Shown piece by piece: positions 26,801 to 36,443 of a stretch of DNA of 64,000 bases (the stretch's first letter is position 1; each line of letters opens with the position of its first letter). Source of the DNA: Mansonella perstans (Eukaryota > Nematoda > Chromadorea > Rhabditida > Onchocercidae); NCBI GenBank assembly GCA_037074765.1, contig JBAMDO010000046.1, forward strand, positions 186,001 through 250,000, read 5' to 3'. Position numbers and translations under genes: made by a program. The notes under the pieces were generated by a model that did no database searches, was not told the origin of the DNA, and worked only from the letters and a program-made list of their open reading frames with translations.

Positions 26801-29800
26801 TAGAATTTAGGAGTATTTTTGAAATGCAATTTGTCAGAGATGAGAACTCCTTTTTCTTTCTTTTTTAGTGGTATGGGTGCCAATAACTTACATTTGTAAG
26901 ACCCCTGGATCAGTGGATTGCACACAATAATGCAAGAAGTACGTGCCTTTCTTCTTGTCGGTAGCATAGAGATACCGCTCTGAACAAAATTAGCATTATT
27001 TTAGGATTTGGGCGACTAATCCCTGAAGCGAACAGCTCGTTCAATCTGCCATATGTTTCATCTTTTTGATCCTCTTTTTGAGCTCTAACTAATTCGCAAA
27101 CGATAACGAATTTATTTTTCAATTAGAACTGACTTATCAACGTCGACTATGCTGCCAACTAACCTTGAACCTTACGACCGTTACATTAAAATTTTTGAAA
27201 TGCTGTCAATAAAGTGTGTTCTTATTTTTTGCAAGGAAGCAGTAATGAATTTAAGTTAAAGAAACTAACGCAATCATTTATATCAGAATTTGCTTTTCTA
27301 TTATTTAAAGATCTTTAACTAGCAAATTTAAAAGGTGGAAGTTTTGGCTATTTATAAAGTAATCGTGGTCGATCTTGTTTGTGTCATCAGTTTTATTGAA
27401 TTTATCAAAAACTTTAAGTTGCTAGTTTTTGCTGTTATCCAGGTTGGTAATTGTTAATAAAAAAACGGAGTTTTGATTTGATGTTTTTGAAGCAGGGCAA
27501 GACATCATCCTCAAACAAGTGAAGAATGTAGTTTCGCCGGCGTTTTAATAAGGAAGTGGGTAAAATAAAGCGCTATGATGGCAACTAACGAAATGCAGCT
27601 GTGCTTACTGACTAACCAACTACATCACAAGAATGTGCTGTGAACAAATGGTTATCACTGATTGTTTTGATAAATTTAATGAAATTAATAACCATAAAAA
27701 AAAATTTGGATTATAATCATTACTTGCAGATAATGAAATTCTCACTTAACAGAAAATGTATTTCCTTGATTAGTCTCTTGAGTAATTCGAATTTTAATAA
27801 CAAGTTCTGCTGAGCAGAAAATGAAACTAGAAAACAAGTCAAATAGAATTAAAACTGAAAATAATTTAGATATCATTACTTTCTATCAATTATTTTTTTA
27901 GTAGAGGTAAATATAAAGGTCCTTATGGTTTGGTAACAAGGATCTAAATGATGATGCTCAGTTTGAAAACAGTAGCCGCCATGGAATCTGGCCTAACCAT
28001 GGGGGGTCCATTTTGTAAATGATAACGCGCTCGCAGAAGCTCTCATCAATCATTTCCCGGTGGGCTAAACTGTCCGCTTTCATCGAGCAATTGGACGAAG
28101 TACTTTTCATCATGCAATCATTGAAACCATCATTTACTGTAAGCGTGCATAAAGAAATATCATTATTATTCATCAATATCATCACTGCAAATTTGTTCAT
28201 ATCTTGAGATGCTCACACAATTACAAGTCATTTTTTAAAAGAAGATCTAATAGATTTTAATTTTGGCTCAATTTTAAGCTTGAAAAAGTTGGAAAAAATA
28301 GCTTAAAAAATAAATACAACTTGAAATTGAGTACAAATCGCGACAAAAATCTTCATATGTTTTTCTGAATGAGTTTGCGAGTAAATGTATAAATATTGAT
28401 AAGTTACTTTAATTCAAAATTTAGACTTAATTTAATCATTAGTATAAAATTATACTTCGCAACCGAATCAAAAAAAAAATACGAAATAGCTGCAAGTATT
28501 TTCCGATTTCATTCAAAATTTTCTCAGGTAAAAATTCTCTTATAAAGTATGTATCAACTATTTCTCTATCACTTTTACTGCTTGTTTTACTACTGTAATG
28601 CAAAAAAAAATCTTCAAGAAGTGGTTGCATTGGCCACAGCGTTTAATGAAATACAAGTATGTTCCCATGGGTTCCATTTCATTGAGTTTTCTGACTTTCT
28701 CTTGAAGTGCTCAAACAATTTCCAGGCAATGTAATACAGAAAAAGCGTAACAAGAAAATGACTCTTTAGTTCTTCTTAAGTGGATTACGGTACAGTTAAT
28801 AAATGTTCTATTTGCCTATAAACTTTATTTTAGGTTTATTTTAATTGATCCCTATGTTTACAATCGCAAAATGCAACATTCAACGCATCGCAATGAAATG
28901 ACAGATGGTGGTCATTGCTAAGAAAAAATCCATGTAAAAGTTAATCAATTCAGCTAAGCTCAATTACTTATTCCAGTCAATCTTGGTAATGGGTTAACTT
29001 AAAGCTTGCAAAGAAAATTATGATTTTCTCCCATTACTTTAGAATTTCCATATGCTGAAATGACTGAGTACCAATTATGGATATAGGCCTCCTTAAAAAA
29101 TTGTTGACTAAATCAATTTGAATGATTGGTCGATAATTGCGAAACTTGAGCAATAAAATGAGTCATTTTAATAGCTTACTAATCTAAACTTTATCACCTA
29201 AACTCAACGAAGAATCATAAAACTTTATTTCCTTACATCATTATATCAGTCATGTAATAGTGATGCTTTTCTGTTATGCATATTTTTAACTATTTATCAA
29301 ATTTTAAGAGAATTACAGTGGCCGTTTCTCGCTTTTTTAGTTTTTATTGAGCAACTTTATTCATTACTATAAATGCTTGGAATCCCTGATGTTGAGAAAT
29401 GAAAATTATACATGAAGAGGCAATGTGAAAATAAAAATAGAATAATTGGAGTTCAGGCAGTATAATTTAGCAAAGTATTGAAGAAAGAGACCTAGGCCAA
29501 AGAGATATGTAATTTTAGGGCTCTGTCCTTGTTTGGTAGTATTGAATATCTATCATCACCAGCGGTTTATTTTTATTTTCAGTGCAACAACTCCAACCTA
29601 TTACTGCGAGTGAGCTCAGCTCAATCAACATAATGGCCTTTATTTCCATTTGAGCGCTATCTCCTCTTTACCTTTCACCTCACCGACATACCTTTCAAAC
29701 CCAAATTCTACTCGGATACCCTCCCCATTATTTACATATCATGCTTTATAATGGGCCTACTCCAGTCCACACAATCTAATTCATCCCAATTTCACACCTA

Positions 29801-32800
29801 CACTTTCAGCATCATCATACAGTAATCTACTATATTTGTTTGCTTCTTTTTTACAAAATAGATCGAATATCGTTGAATAACCTCTATATTACAAGATACG
29901 TAATGCATCGAGCTAAACTTGCTTATTCTGGACCAATTCTGAGATTTATGGCACTACTTGTCAGATTAGCAATGCTTTTTTTAGCAGCGTGGCATTTACC
30001 GATAAATTTGCATTAATAATGCCATAAACAAAAACAGTTTGCATTTTTTTATACAAGAGAAGCTTCCATTTGAACTATTCTTAATTTAATTGTTGAAATT
30101 TTCGAATTTTTAAAAGAAATTTTCCTTAATTCGATAATGAAAATAAAAAAGCGCTGCTTTCAGTTCAATTTATATCTGCCCGCGAAAAGCTGTGCAAAAC
30201 GTAAAACGGTAACAAAAAGCTTCCCAATTTCTTTGTGCAAATTCATGATTTTGTTTTTCATATCTTTTCGATTTGAATGAGTTGCTGTCACCTCTAACAA
30301 GGCAATAGCAAACGATATTGGATGGTACACTGTCAAAGTGTCTCCGAGCCATCAGTTATTGCAAGAAGGGCAAACTCGTTTACTACCATCAGTTTTTCCC
30401 CGTGTCACAAAACTCATTGTCGTTGTCGTGAATTTGGGGGTAAAAACTGGAAAATTAGCCGTTCGAAGATAAGGAGGAACAACAGTTAGTAACAACCGTA
30501 TGATCAGCTGTAACGACCATTCATCGTGTTCTCACATTTGTAAAAGATATCAAACATTACTACCGCCATCTCCTTTCATCACTTCAAGTTTTAACGACGG
30601 TACTAATGAATATTCTTTCGACGACTCAATCAATCATTTTATCAACCCGTTAATCAATTAGTTTCAGCAAAACATGCCCAATTATAGCATATTTCCGTTA
30701 ACTAGAATTCAAGATTTTATAATGGACAACTGATAACCGCTTTAGATTTCAGTATCGTGGATCAGTACTAAAAGAAATGAGGAAAGTAAATGATAGGTAG
30801 AATGAAAATCATCAAAGTAGTGAATACACATAAGAAATTGCGCATGACTGGCCGTTTATTCTTCGAATCAAATTTTTTCACATTATGATGACTTGGAATA
30901 GAAAGAGAAAAAACTGATGATAATTTAAGCTGAAACGAAACGAAATCCATGAATCCTTATTTCAGTTATCTAACAACTTTTTATGATTCGACTTTTTTTA
31001 AAGATTGGAAGTAAAAAATTATTTTCATCCATATCACTGCGTATTAATGTTAAAAAATTCATATAAACCTGTTCAAAAAATTTTTTTTGAAATAAACTGT
31101 CAATCCTTCATTCCATTAATCTAAATAAATATACATTTTTCATAAGCTCGTCCCTAAAAATATATAAATATCTTTTAAATTTAATTTATATTTCGTAAAT
31201 CAATTTCCCTAATTCCATGTGAGATAAAATCTCTTTTATCCAAGTTTCTTTTAGAACAGGCTTCTGGATTAAGTGCGTTTCAACTTAAATTCAAGGAGTT
31301 TTTTGAAGATCAATAAAAATTGCTTTGTGATTTATGTGACTTGTCAGAAATGCTGAACGACAATTGGCAATTTGTTAACAATGCAGTTCATGCACAGTTC
31401 TTCTTGGAACGCAACCTACCACTTCCGTACGCCGTTAAATTTCTCATTCGTAACGGTTTTTGTCAAATATTCAATTTTCACAAAAAAAAAACCTCTTAAA
31501 GATGCACAAATTACCCAATGCCATCCTTTCGTTTAGAAAAATTCGCTCATAGGTTTCAACTAAATACTTTTTACGATTTAACTGATCTGTCTGAAATTTC
31601 GAATTGGCATATACATAAAAAGAGAGAGGTGAAGAAAGACAAAGCAGTTATAAAACAAATTTTGTGTGAAAGCTTTTTGCTTAAGCTAAAATCAAAAGGA
31701 TGCTATGTATTTGCAAATCCAATAGAATCACAAATCTGGAAGAGAAAAAATAAAGGTGGTGCCATGATGCTTCAATTTTTCATAATTATACGGCTTTTCA
31801 TAATGTAATAGGCCTAATCAAATGAGGCGTCATAAATCAAGAATGCTCCCAAATAATTAAAAATAAAGGTCGTTAAATTGGAAAAAAGTCGGAAAATAAA
31901 ATTATTAACTGTAGTATAAAAAAAGTGAGAAAATTGGAAGAAAACAATATAATATCCTTAGAAGGTAGAACGAGCGATCACCATGCCTTTTATGTAATAA
32001 ACTATTTTTTTAATTTAAATTTACGATTATCTGAAGCTAAACATCGTAGTTAACATGTCGTGCAGGAGTTAGCTTTCAGCAAAATTTTAGATCAATATCT
32101 TCTACAAAACGGAATATCTATTTTACGGTATGTATATTTTGCAAATACTGCCAATTGATTTACTGTAAAACTACATTGAGGAGTAATTCAGAAAAGTTGC
32201 AATTCAATAAATACAATAAATCATAACGTAAAGGATTTTCTAATTGAATTTTAAAACGGCTTCGGATAAATTAAGTTTCATCAGTGATGAAATAAAAAGC
32301 CTTCCGATAGGAATCATTGATTCATGGTTTACTGAAAAGACGAAATTGGTTTCACAATTATTTGAAAAAACCGTAAATGTTTTCGAGTGATTTTGCAAAT
32401 GATGAAAATTTTCTTTTCTGCAAATTGAAATTCTTTAAGTATAAACTGAAATCCTATAAGTATTATCTGTTCCGTGGATGTCATTTGGAGAAAGAAAAAA
32501 GAATGAGTAGACAGTGAAATGAATCCTCCAGAGAATATGAAAATTAAATTAATTCTGTGATGCCGTGGCTGACACCTAGTTTAAATAATGCAGATAAAGG
32601 CGTTGATTCTCTCTTTGTATTATGCATTCTTTCATATTTATACGTGGAAACTAATTTGAAGACTTATGCAATTAGCTGACTGAATTAATCATAAGAAAAA
32701 ATCCACACAGCAAAAGTAGAATAACAAATGGAAAATCCATTCATTGAAGCTTAATAAAATTATGCATATTTTCAATGAAAAACATTAGAATTCAAAATTT

Positions 32801-33298
32801 CTAGATGTTACCCAGTGATGACTTTAATTAAATTGCAAAATAGATTGAATAATATTCAAGCTTACAGAATACAACAACCTGTTTCTTCAAGTACTGAGAA
32901 TTTTGCAAAATAGGAAACATTTTTTCAACATATCTGTAATTTTCATTAATGAAACATCCTAAAAGACTTTCAGCAGAAACAAAAAACATGAAGAAATTGA
33001 TGTTTGAAGAGTTAAAAAGATTTAATACAAGATTTAATATAGGATTAGAAATGGGAAAAAATAAGCAAGTTTTTTGGAAAAGATAAATTTTTAGACTGAA
33101 ACAGTATGCTTATTTAATAGATTCAGCGAACCCTTTTTTCATGACACCGTAAAACGAATACATTTGAGCAATATTTCAACAAAAGTAGAGGTAATTTATC
33201 TTTTTCTCAAGAAAATAAAAGATTTAAACTGAATACTTACCTCGATTGCACGGCATTACGTTTTGGTCATGTTCAGCTGTAAAAGCAACATAAGACAT
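5792..33298 (-). CDS. vab-3: Pax6 transcription factor (vab-3 orthologue), multi-exon
   Basis: This is a nuclear DNA-binding regulator of head, eye and sensory development in animals. The core model joins 33241-33298, 25298-25445, 24513-24717, 21404-21605, 10846-10968, 10480-10562, 8970-9117, 8388-8541, 8155-8260, 7752-7833 and 5792-5934. All ten junctions agree in phase, giving 483 residues. The paired domain is about 21-148 ([59 protein letters not shown]). The homeodomain is 228-287 (LQRNRTSFS ... [15 protein letters not shown]) with the Pax-type Ser at position 50 and Asn51. The tail is rich in Ser, Pro and Thr and ends with a QYW motif like vertebrate PAX6. There is no octapeptide, as expected for Pax6. 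Cys76 stands where most Pax proteins have Gly. Alternative starts lie at 26967 and 15541. The 10.4-kb intron separates paired-domain from homeodomain exons. Confidence 0.95.
6517..6579. repeat. Two TA tracts
   Basis: TA runs at about 6517-6533 and 6563-6579 lie in the last vab-3 intron and can pair with each other or fold alone. Confidence 0.85.
7752..7833 (-). CDS. vab-3: vab-3 exon: tail, part 3
   Basis: It encodes [20 protein letters not shown] and SSISNVG. The acceptor is GTCTTTTAG and the donor is G|GTATGT. Confidence 0.92.
8155..8260 (-). CDS. vab-3: vab-3 exon: tail, part 2
   Basis: It encodes [20 protein letters not shown] and [15 protein letters not shown]. The acceptor is AATTTCCAG and the donor is CAT|GTAAGT. 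Entry in phase 2 and exit in phase 0 agree with both neighbours. Confidence 0.93.
8388..8541 (-). CDS. vab-3: vab-3 exon: Ser/Pro/Thr-rich tail, part 1
   Basis: It encodes 50 codons of low-complexity tail (for example [33 protein letters not shown]), the likely activation region. A tandem 36-bp duplication lies in the intron 10 bases before its acceptor. Confidence 0.93.
8551..8622. repeat. 36-bp tandem duplication
   Basis: The unit TAGCTGAACTTATTTCGAAA (first 20 bases) with the following 16 bases is repeated at 8551-8586 and 8587-8622, with two mismatches. It lies in a vab-3 intron next to the acceptor of the exon at 8388-8541. Confidence 0.9.
8970..9117 (-). CDS. vab-3: vab-3 exon: homeodomain recognition helix
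   Basis: It begins [20 protein letters not shown], the DNA-contacting helix 3, then enters the Ser/Ala/Asn-rich tail. The acceptor is CAATTATAG and the donor is G|GTTAGC. Confidence 0.96.
10424..10445. repeat. TA microsatellite
   Basis: A (TA)n tract lies in the vab-3 intron, about 30 bases beyond the donor at 10479, and continues as interrupted TATACATATA. Confidence 0.9.
10480..10562 (-). CDS. vab-3: vab-3 exon: homeodomain helix 2
   Basis: It encodes [20 protein letters not shown] and LPEARIQ. The acceptor is ATTATTTCAG and the donor is CAG|GTATAA. The intron immediately downstream opens with a TA-rich tract. Confidence 0.96.
10846..10968 (-). CDS. vab-3: vab-3 exon: acidic linker and homeodomain start
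   Basis: It encodes an acidic stretch ([15 protein letters not shown]) and the homeodomain N-arm and helix 1 ([18 protein letters not shown]). The acceptor is TTATTGCAG. The donor is G|GTTTTTTT, a poor match followed by a 16-base T run, but it is the only one that keeps the homeodomain frame. Confidence 0.95.
15535..15541 (-). CDS. vab-3: Candidate first coding exon of a homeodomain-only vab-3 isoform
   Basis: Inside the 10.4-kb intron an ATG at 15541 is followed six bases later by a consensus donor (ATGCAGA|GTAAGT). It ends in phase 1, exactly what the homeodomain exon at 10968 needs, and gives [11 protein letters not shown]... followed by the whole homeodomain and tail (281 residues). It sits at the edge of a GC-richer block (15535-15990) that could hold the internal promoter. 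C. elegans vab-3 is known to make such a product (MAB-18). Only position, donor and phase support this call. Confidence 0.5.
15535..15991. promoter_or_regulatory. GC-richer island in the large vab-3 intron, possible internal promoter
   Basis: This block of about 450 bases is clearly less AT-rich than the surrounding intron and contains several CpGs. Frames on both strands are open for 50-70 codons, which is expected where stop codons are scarce. It lies directly upstream of the candidate homeodomain-only start at 15541. On the + strand, 15830-15991 encodes 53 codons ending CFGKRR, whose meaning is unclear. Confidence 0.4.
16962..17112 (+). repeat. TG-rich microsatellite
   Basis: This is about 150 bases of (TG)n with TATG interruptions. 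Open frames through it are repeat artefacts. Confidence 0.95.
18372..18502 (+). repeat. AC-rich microsatellite
   Basis: (CA)n with regular ATACAC interruptions, complementary to the TG tract 1.3 kb away. Confidence 0.95.
20656..20690. repeat. Perfect 35-bp palindrome
   Basis: The two 17-base arms (GATGATGAAAAAGTGTA and its exact reverse complement) flank a single C. It lies in the vab-3 10.4-kb intron, about 700 bases 3' of the exon at 21404-21605 in the sense of transcription. Confidence 0.95.
20790..20816 (+). repeat. Poly(A) run of 27
   Basis: An uninterrupted A run in the vab-3 intron, preceded by a T-rich stretch. No recognisable retroposed sequence is attached. Confidence 0.95.
21404..21605 (-). 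CDS. vab-3: vab-3 exon: end of paired domain and linker
   Basis: It starts [18 protein letters not shown], the last helix of the paired domain. It continues through an aromatic linker ([14 protein letters not shown]) to DKKDS, ending in phase 1 at G|GTAAGC. The acceptor is TTTGTTTCCAG. Confidence 0.96.
24513..24717 (-). CDS. vab-3: vab-3 paired-domain exon (middle part)
   Basis: It encodes [20 protein letters not shown], the GGSKPRVAT linker and the start of the C-terminal subdomain up to CSPDTIPS. The acceptor is TTTTTTTAG and the donor is AGC|GTAAGT. The longest ATG-initiated frame over this stretch is a different, spurious one. Confidence 0.96.
25298..25445 (-). CDS. vab-3: vab-3 paired-domain exon (N-terminal part)
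   Basis: It encodes 48 codons from [20 protein letters not shown] to SRILQVSN, the beta hairpin and first helices of the paired domain. The acceptor is GATTACAG and the donor is TGG|GTAAAA. A second acceptor, TTTAAACAG (ending 25490), would extend it by 44 in-frame bases when entered in phase 2. Confidence 0.96.
26892..26979 (-). CDS. vab-3: vab-3 alternative 5' exon, readable in two frames
   Basis: The exon is bounded by TTTTGTTCAG (ending 26980) and a strong AAAT|GTAAGT donor. In one use, an ATG at 26967, 12 bases after the acceptor as in trans-spliced nematode mRNAs, encodes [20 protein letters not shown] and a few more residues. It ends in phase 1, matching the acceptor at 25446 and giving a 489-residue protein. 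In the other use, entry in phase 1 from the exon at 33241 gives a different frame ([18 protein letters not shown]...). That frame leaves in phase 2, which fits only the alternative acceptor at 25490. Confidence 0.6.
26980..33240 (-). other. vab-3 5' intron (6.3 kb)
   Basis: Lies between the two alternative 5' exons. It contains a pyrimidine-rich + strand stretch at 29560-29820 and small GC-richer patches at 27.96-28.16 and 30.17-30.60 kb. An 80-codon frame on the - strand at 27958-28200 is open but matches nothing I know. No gene can be supported here. Confidence 0.6.
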
Positions 33299-33398
33299 CG
33301 ATTGAACACCACACTGACAGGCTGTTGTTATTGAAGTAACCACAGCCACTGCAGTTGCTGCAGCTACTACAACACTCAATCACTTCCTTTCCAATCAC
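33241..33398 (-). CDS. vab-3: vab-3 distal first exon (start at 33298)
   Basis: The exon runs from a TATCTTTCAG acceptor (33399) to a clean GAG|GTAAGT donor (33240). The coding part starts at ATG 33298 and encodes [19 protein letters not shown], ending in phase 1. Spliced to the paired-domain exon at 25445 it gives [14 protein letters not shown], very like the start of other Pax6 proteins. The same frame is open upstream of the ATG back to a stop, through an Ala/Val/Thr-rich run, but no earlier ATG is present, so 33299-33398 is taken as 5' UTR. Confidence 0.75.
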
Positions 33399-33650
33399 CT
33401 GAAAGATACAGTAGGAAAGATCATGCTGAAAAGATTGAAACACCTTATTATCTTTTGAGGTGCAGAATGGCTAAATTCTCAAGAGTACATTTATCCTGTG
33501 GTTTATGAGCAAAGAAATTACTCGGATTTAATTTTATTTAAATGAGTACTTGTCATGAAGATTGATGCACATTTTTGAATAACAGAAGAGCAGCTCTAGA
33601 GGATGCAGTGAACTGCAGACAATGGTAACTCGACATTAGTTGCTGCTCAC

Positions 33651-33700
33651 CTACCAGTCACGGACTTCTTCTGCCTGCTGCGACGGGTAAATGTTATCAT
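33651..33700 (-). other. Possible 5' exon upstream of vab-3
   Basis: A GC-richer block starts with an ATG at 33700 (MITFTRRSRQKKSVTG) and ends at a donor-like GGTAG|GTGAGC. Joined to the acceptor at 33399, every phase meets a stop before the vab-3 ATG. It could therefore only be untranslated or hold a short upstream frame. Confidence 0.25.
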
Positions 33701-34595
33701 TTTCGAACATCTCGAAATTTTAAGGTAATATTTAAGATTGAGCAGTAAATTTTTAGAATTATTTCGAAAAGTGATCAAAAGTCTAATCAGAATTAATCAA
33801 AAGTAGAAAATAAGGTGTGTAATTGTATCACCAATGTAACGCACATATGATACAGAATGCAAATGTATAAAAGCATTTGACAAAGTATATCATTGTGATT
33901 ACAAATGGTTTTTGCTGCGACACTTGACAGTGTTTTAAAAGTAGCAAGTATACACAGGAATATTTCAAAACAACCCGGAGAATTTCGTTTTAAATTGCAA
34001 AATTATGGCACAAATATGAGTGTGACATTGTTCAATATAATTCCCATAAAACAGCTGTAGAAGAAAAAACAGATAGACTCTATTAGAGCAACGATTTTTC
34101 GAATGATGAGAAATTAGCAAGTTCATGTAACTGTGACTAACAACTAATTTAGTTTTTGAACTTCTACAATAAAAAGATAAGATGTTTTTTGAACTTAAAT
34201 GCAAAGCTTAATTTATAGAACAAACAGCGTTTTTGAGAAATGTTCTAAAGCACAAGAGAGATGTGCGAGCAATATCTTTATTAAAAAAATCCTTTATTAA
34301 AAAAAAGTATATAAAAGAAAGATGAGGATGTTCTGAAGTCTTTCATGAATTTCAAAATGAGTATGGATCAGCACTTTATCTCATTCAGTTCAATTGATCA
34401 GACGATGTCCTTCAACAAAAATTGAAGTGAACTAAGAAAGAACCCGACGTCGTCGTAAACATGAAATAAATTCATCATCAGTTGTAATACCGATATTCTG
34501 AAGAAAACTGGGTCTCATAGATTTTTGGCGAACTTGGACAAAATACTAGGTAAACGGATTTTGACGGATTGGAAGGGATAGCTCGTAGAATAAGA

Positions 34596-34706
34596 ATGAC
34601 GCTGGTGATTGCGAACCTACTACTCCTGCTCCTCCTGATGCTGCCAATGATGTGTGTATTTGGAAGAAAAAGAAAGGGGTGGCAGTTCACGCGTGAAATC
34701 AAATGA
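34596..34706 (+). CDS. 36-codon open frame with a signal-peptide-like start (hypothetical)
   Basis: The frame begins MTLVIANLLLLLLLMLPMMC, a classical hydrophobic leader. It continues VFGRKRKGWQFTREIK to a TGA. A Gly followed by a basic cluster is the pattern of neuropeptide processing, but the remaining peptide is tiny and no splice signals were found around it. It may be chance in a CTC/CTG-rich stretch. No family is recognised. Confidence 0.2.
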   Translation: MTLVIANLLLLLLLMLPMMCVFGRKRKGWQFTREIK

Positions 34707-35350
34707 TTTCGCTGAAAACTAAGTAAGCCGACACGCGAAAGGCGAAGGGCCTAATCAGGCGTATATTCGATGTCTGTATGAGTTGTGCAGTTGTTTCTGC
34801 TTCACCAACTACACTCAGAAGTATCCTTTTCTTCTTACATTATACTATTCGCAAACGCACCACTTTTTTTGCAATAAAACAGCCATTCCATGGCTCAAGA
34901 AAGCAACGTATCAATAGGACATCATTCGGTACTGAAAACAATCGTTAGCCGATTGCATTTCTCTCTGAAGAGCACAACTCCCTTACTTGGTGCTTAAATC
35001 CCTCATTCTAAAATTTTTCGCACTTTGAATTTGAAAAAATTTGTTTAATGAAGTTATAGGAAAGATTTACCAGGATAGATCAGAATAGCAGAGCTGAATC
35101 ACTTTTAGATCTCCAAAAAAGGCTTGTTCCAGCGCACCGTCTTGTATCATTCGATCCTAGTGTGTATGTGTATGTTGTATATGTGTGCGTGTATGTGATG
35201 TCTACAAATTTGCCTTCTTTCCGTGTCACAGGCAGCAGTTGCACACATACGCAGCGCAAGCCGCAACGCCTCCAACGTAAGTTTTTGGTTTTAAAAGCAA
35301 AGTCTTCCACGGGTTTGTTGGGAATGAACGTTCAGCGTTATGTTGATAAG

Positions 35351-35386
35351 CCAATAGAGCAGATCAATGGGGTAAAATGGACCAAT
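35351..35386. promoter_or_regulatory. Pair of CCAAT motifs in a GC-richer block
   Basis: CCAAT occurs at 35351-35355 and 35382-35386 within the less AT-rich stretch 35160-35520, about 2 kb upstream of the distal vab-3 exon. This is consistent with promoter or enhancer DNA. A 118-codon + strand frame (35162-35518) overlaps it and resembles no known family. Confidence 0.3.
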
Positions 35387-36043
35387 CAGTTACGGGCAGT
35401 TACCGTATCCATGGGCTTTCTACCCGCTCTACAAATTGCATACATTTGGAACTCTGCCTGCTCATCTCTTTTTGCATCTCTCCATCATCATTCAGTTACT
35501 CCTTGGTTATTTAAGTGACGGTACACTTATGAGTGTTAGAATTAATATTATCCATCCCATTAAATTTGCAATTCTTATATGACCGGCTTGTTTTTTTATC
35601 TTTTTTGAATAATCACCTTCCCTGATCGTCCTGTCTTTCATATTTATTTTCTATTATACATCAATTTTGTTAGAAAATTTTGAAGATGCTTGTCCAAAGG
35701 TTACATTGGATATGAAATCAACGATAATGCTCTAATAACTTATAAGTTTATTCAAAATGGGAGAAAAATTAATAAATCAGCTGAACGTTACATTAGTTGA
35801 ATGTTTGTTGTGTTCATCGAATCCTCTCCTTCTCTGTTGTTTTTCTCCCATGCTCTTACTAAAACTTCTAAATTTACAAGTTCTGTATCCATTATTAACT
35901 CCTATGTAAGCAGTAGAATAGTATCTTTTGGCTTCTGTATAAATCTAGCAGCATCTTATTTCCTAGAACCATGAATTCTTCCTAAATTTTTTTCAACAAA
36001 AATTCTTAATGGCTCTTGCAAAGAATGTTTGTTGAAATAAAAT

Positions 36044-36070
36044 AAAAAAAAAAAAAAAAAAAAAAAAAAA
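36044..36070 (+). repeat. Poly(A) run of 27
   Basis: An A run directly preceded by AAATAAAAT-like sequence, resembling a polyadenylated tail, but with no identifiable retrocopy upstream. Confidence 0.9.
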
Positions 36071-36414
36071 CTATGATTAAAATGTCATTCGATAAATTCA
36101 AGTAAAAGAATAAAGTTCAAGTGCTGAAGACTGAACAATATGATTGCAAATTGTACTTGCAAAATCTCATCAAATCTCGTTATTAATTCTTAGATATAAC
36201 TTAAGCTTATCTTAGATTTATGAACAATTAATCGAGACAACTACGACAATTGTCACACGTGATATATGCATTTTTTTTTTTGCTTAATGAAGCATCCTAC
36301 TATTTTTAAAGATTGAAGCAACCTTGCAGTATTTCAAACCGCGTGATATTAAAATCCACAGTGTTATTTTTATCCGTCTAATCATTGCATGGGAATCTCT
36401 ACCAACACTTCCTA

Positions 36415-36443
36415 CCAGTCTCTGCCAGTCTCTGCCAGTCTCT
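36415..36443 (+). repeat. 10-bp tandem repeat, three copies
   Basis: CCAGTCTCTG is repeated 2.9 times. Confidence 0.95.

Noticed and set aside
35162..35518. 118-codon + strand frame
   Set aside because: It begins in a GT-rich simple stretch and has no motif. It is kept only as part of a possible regulatory block.
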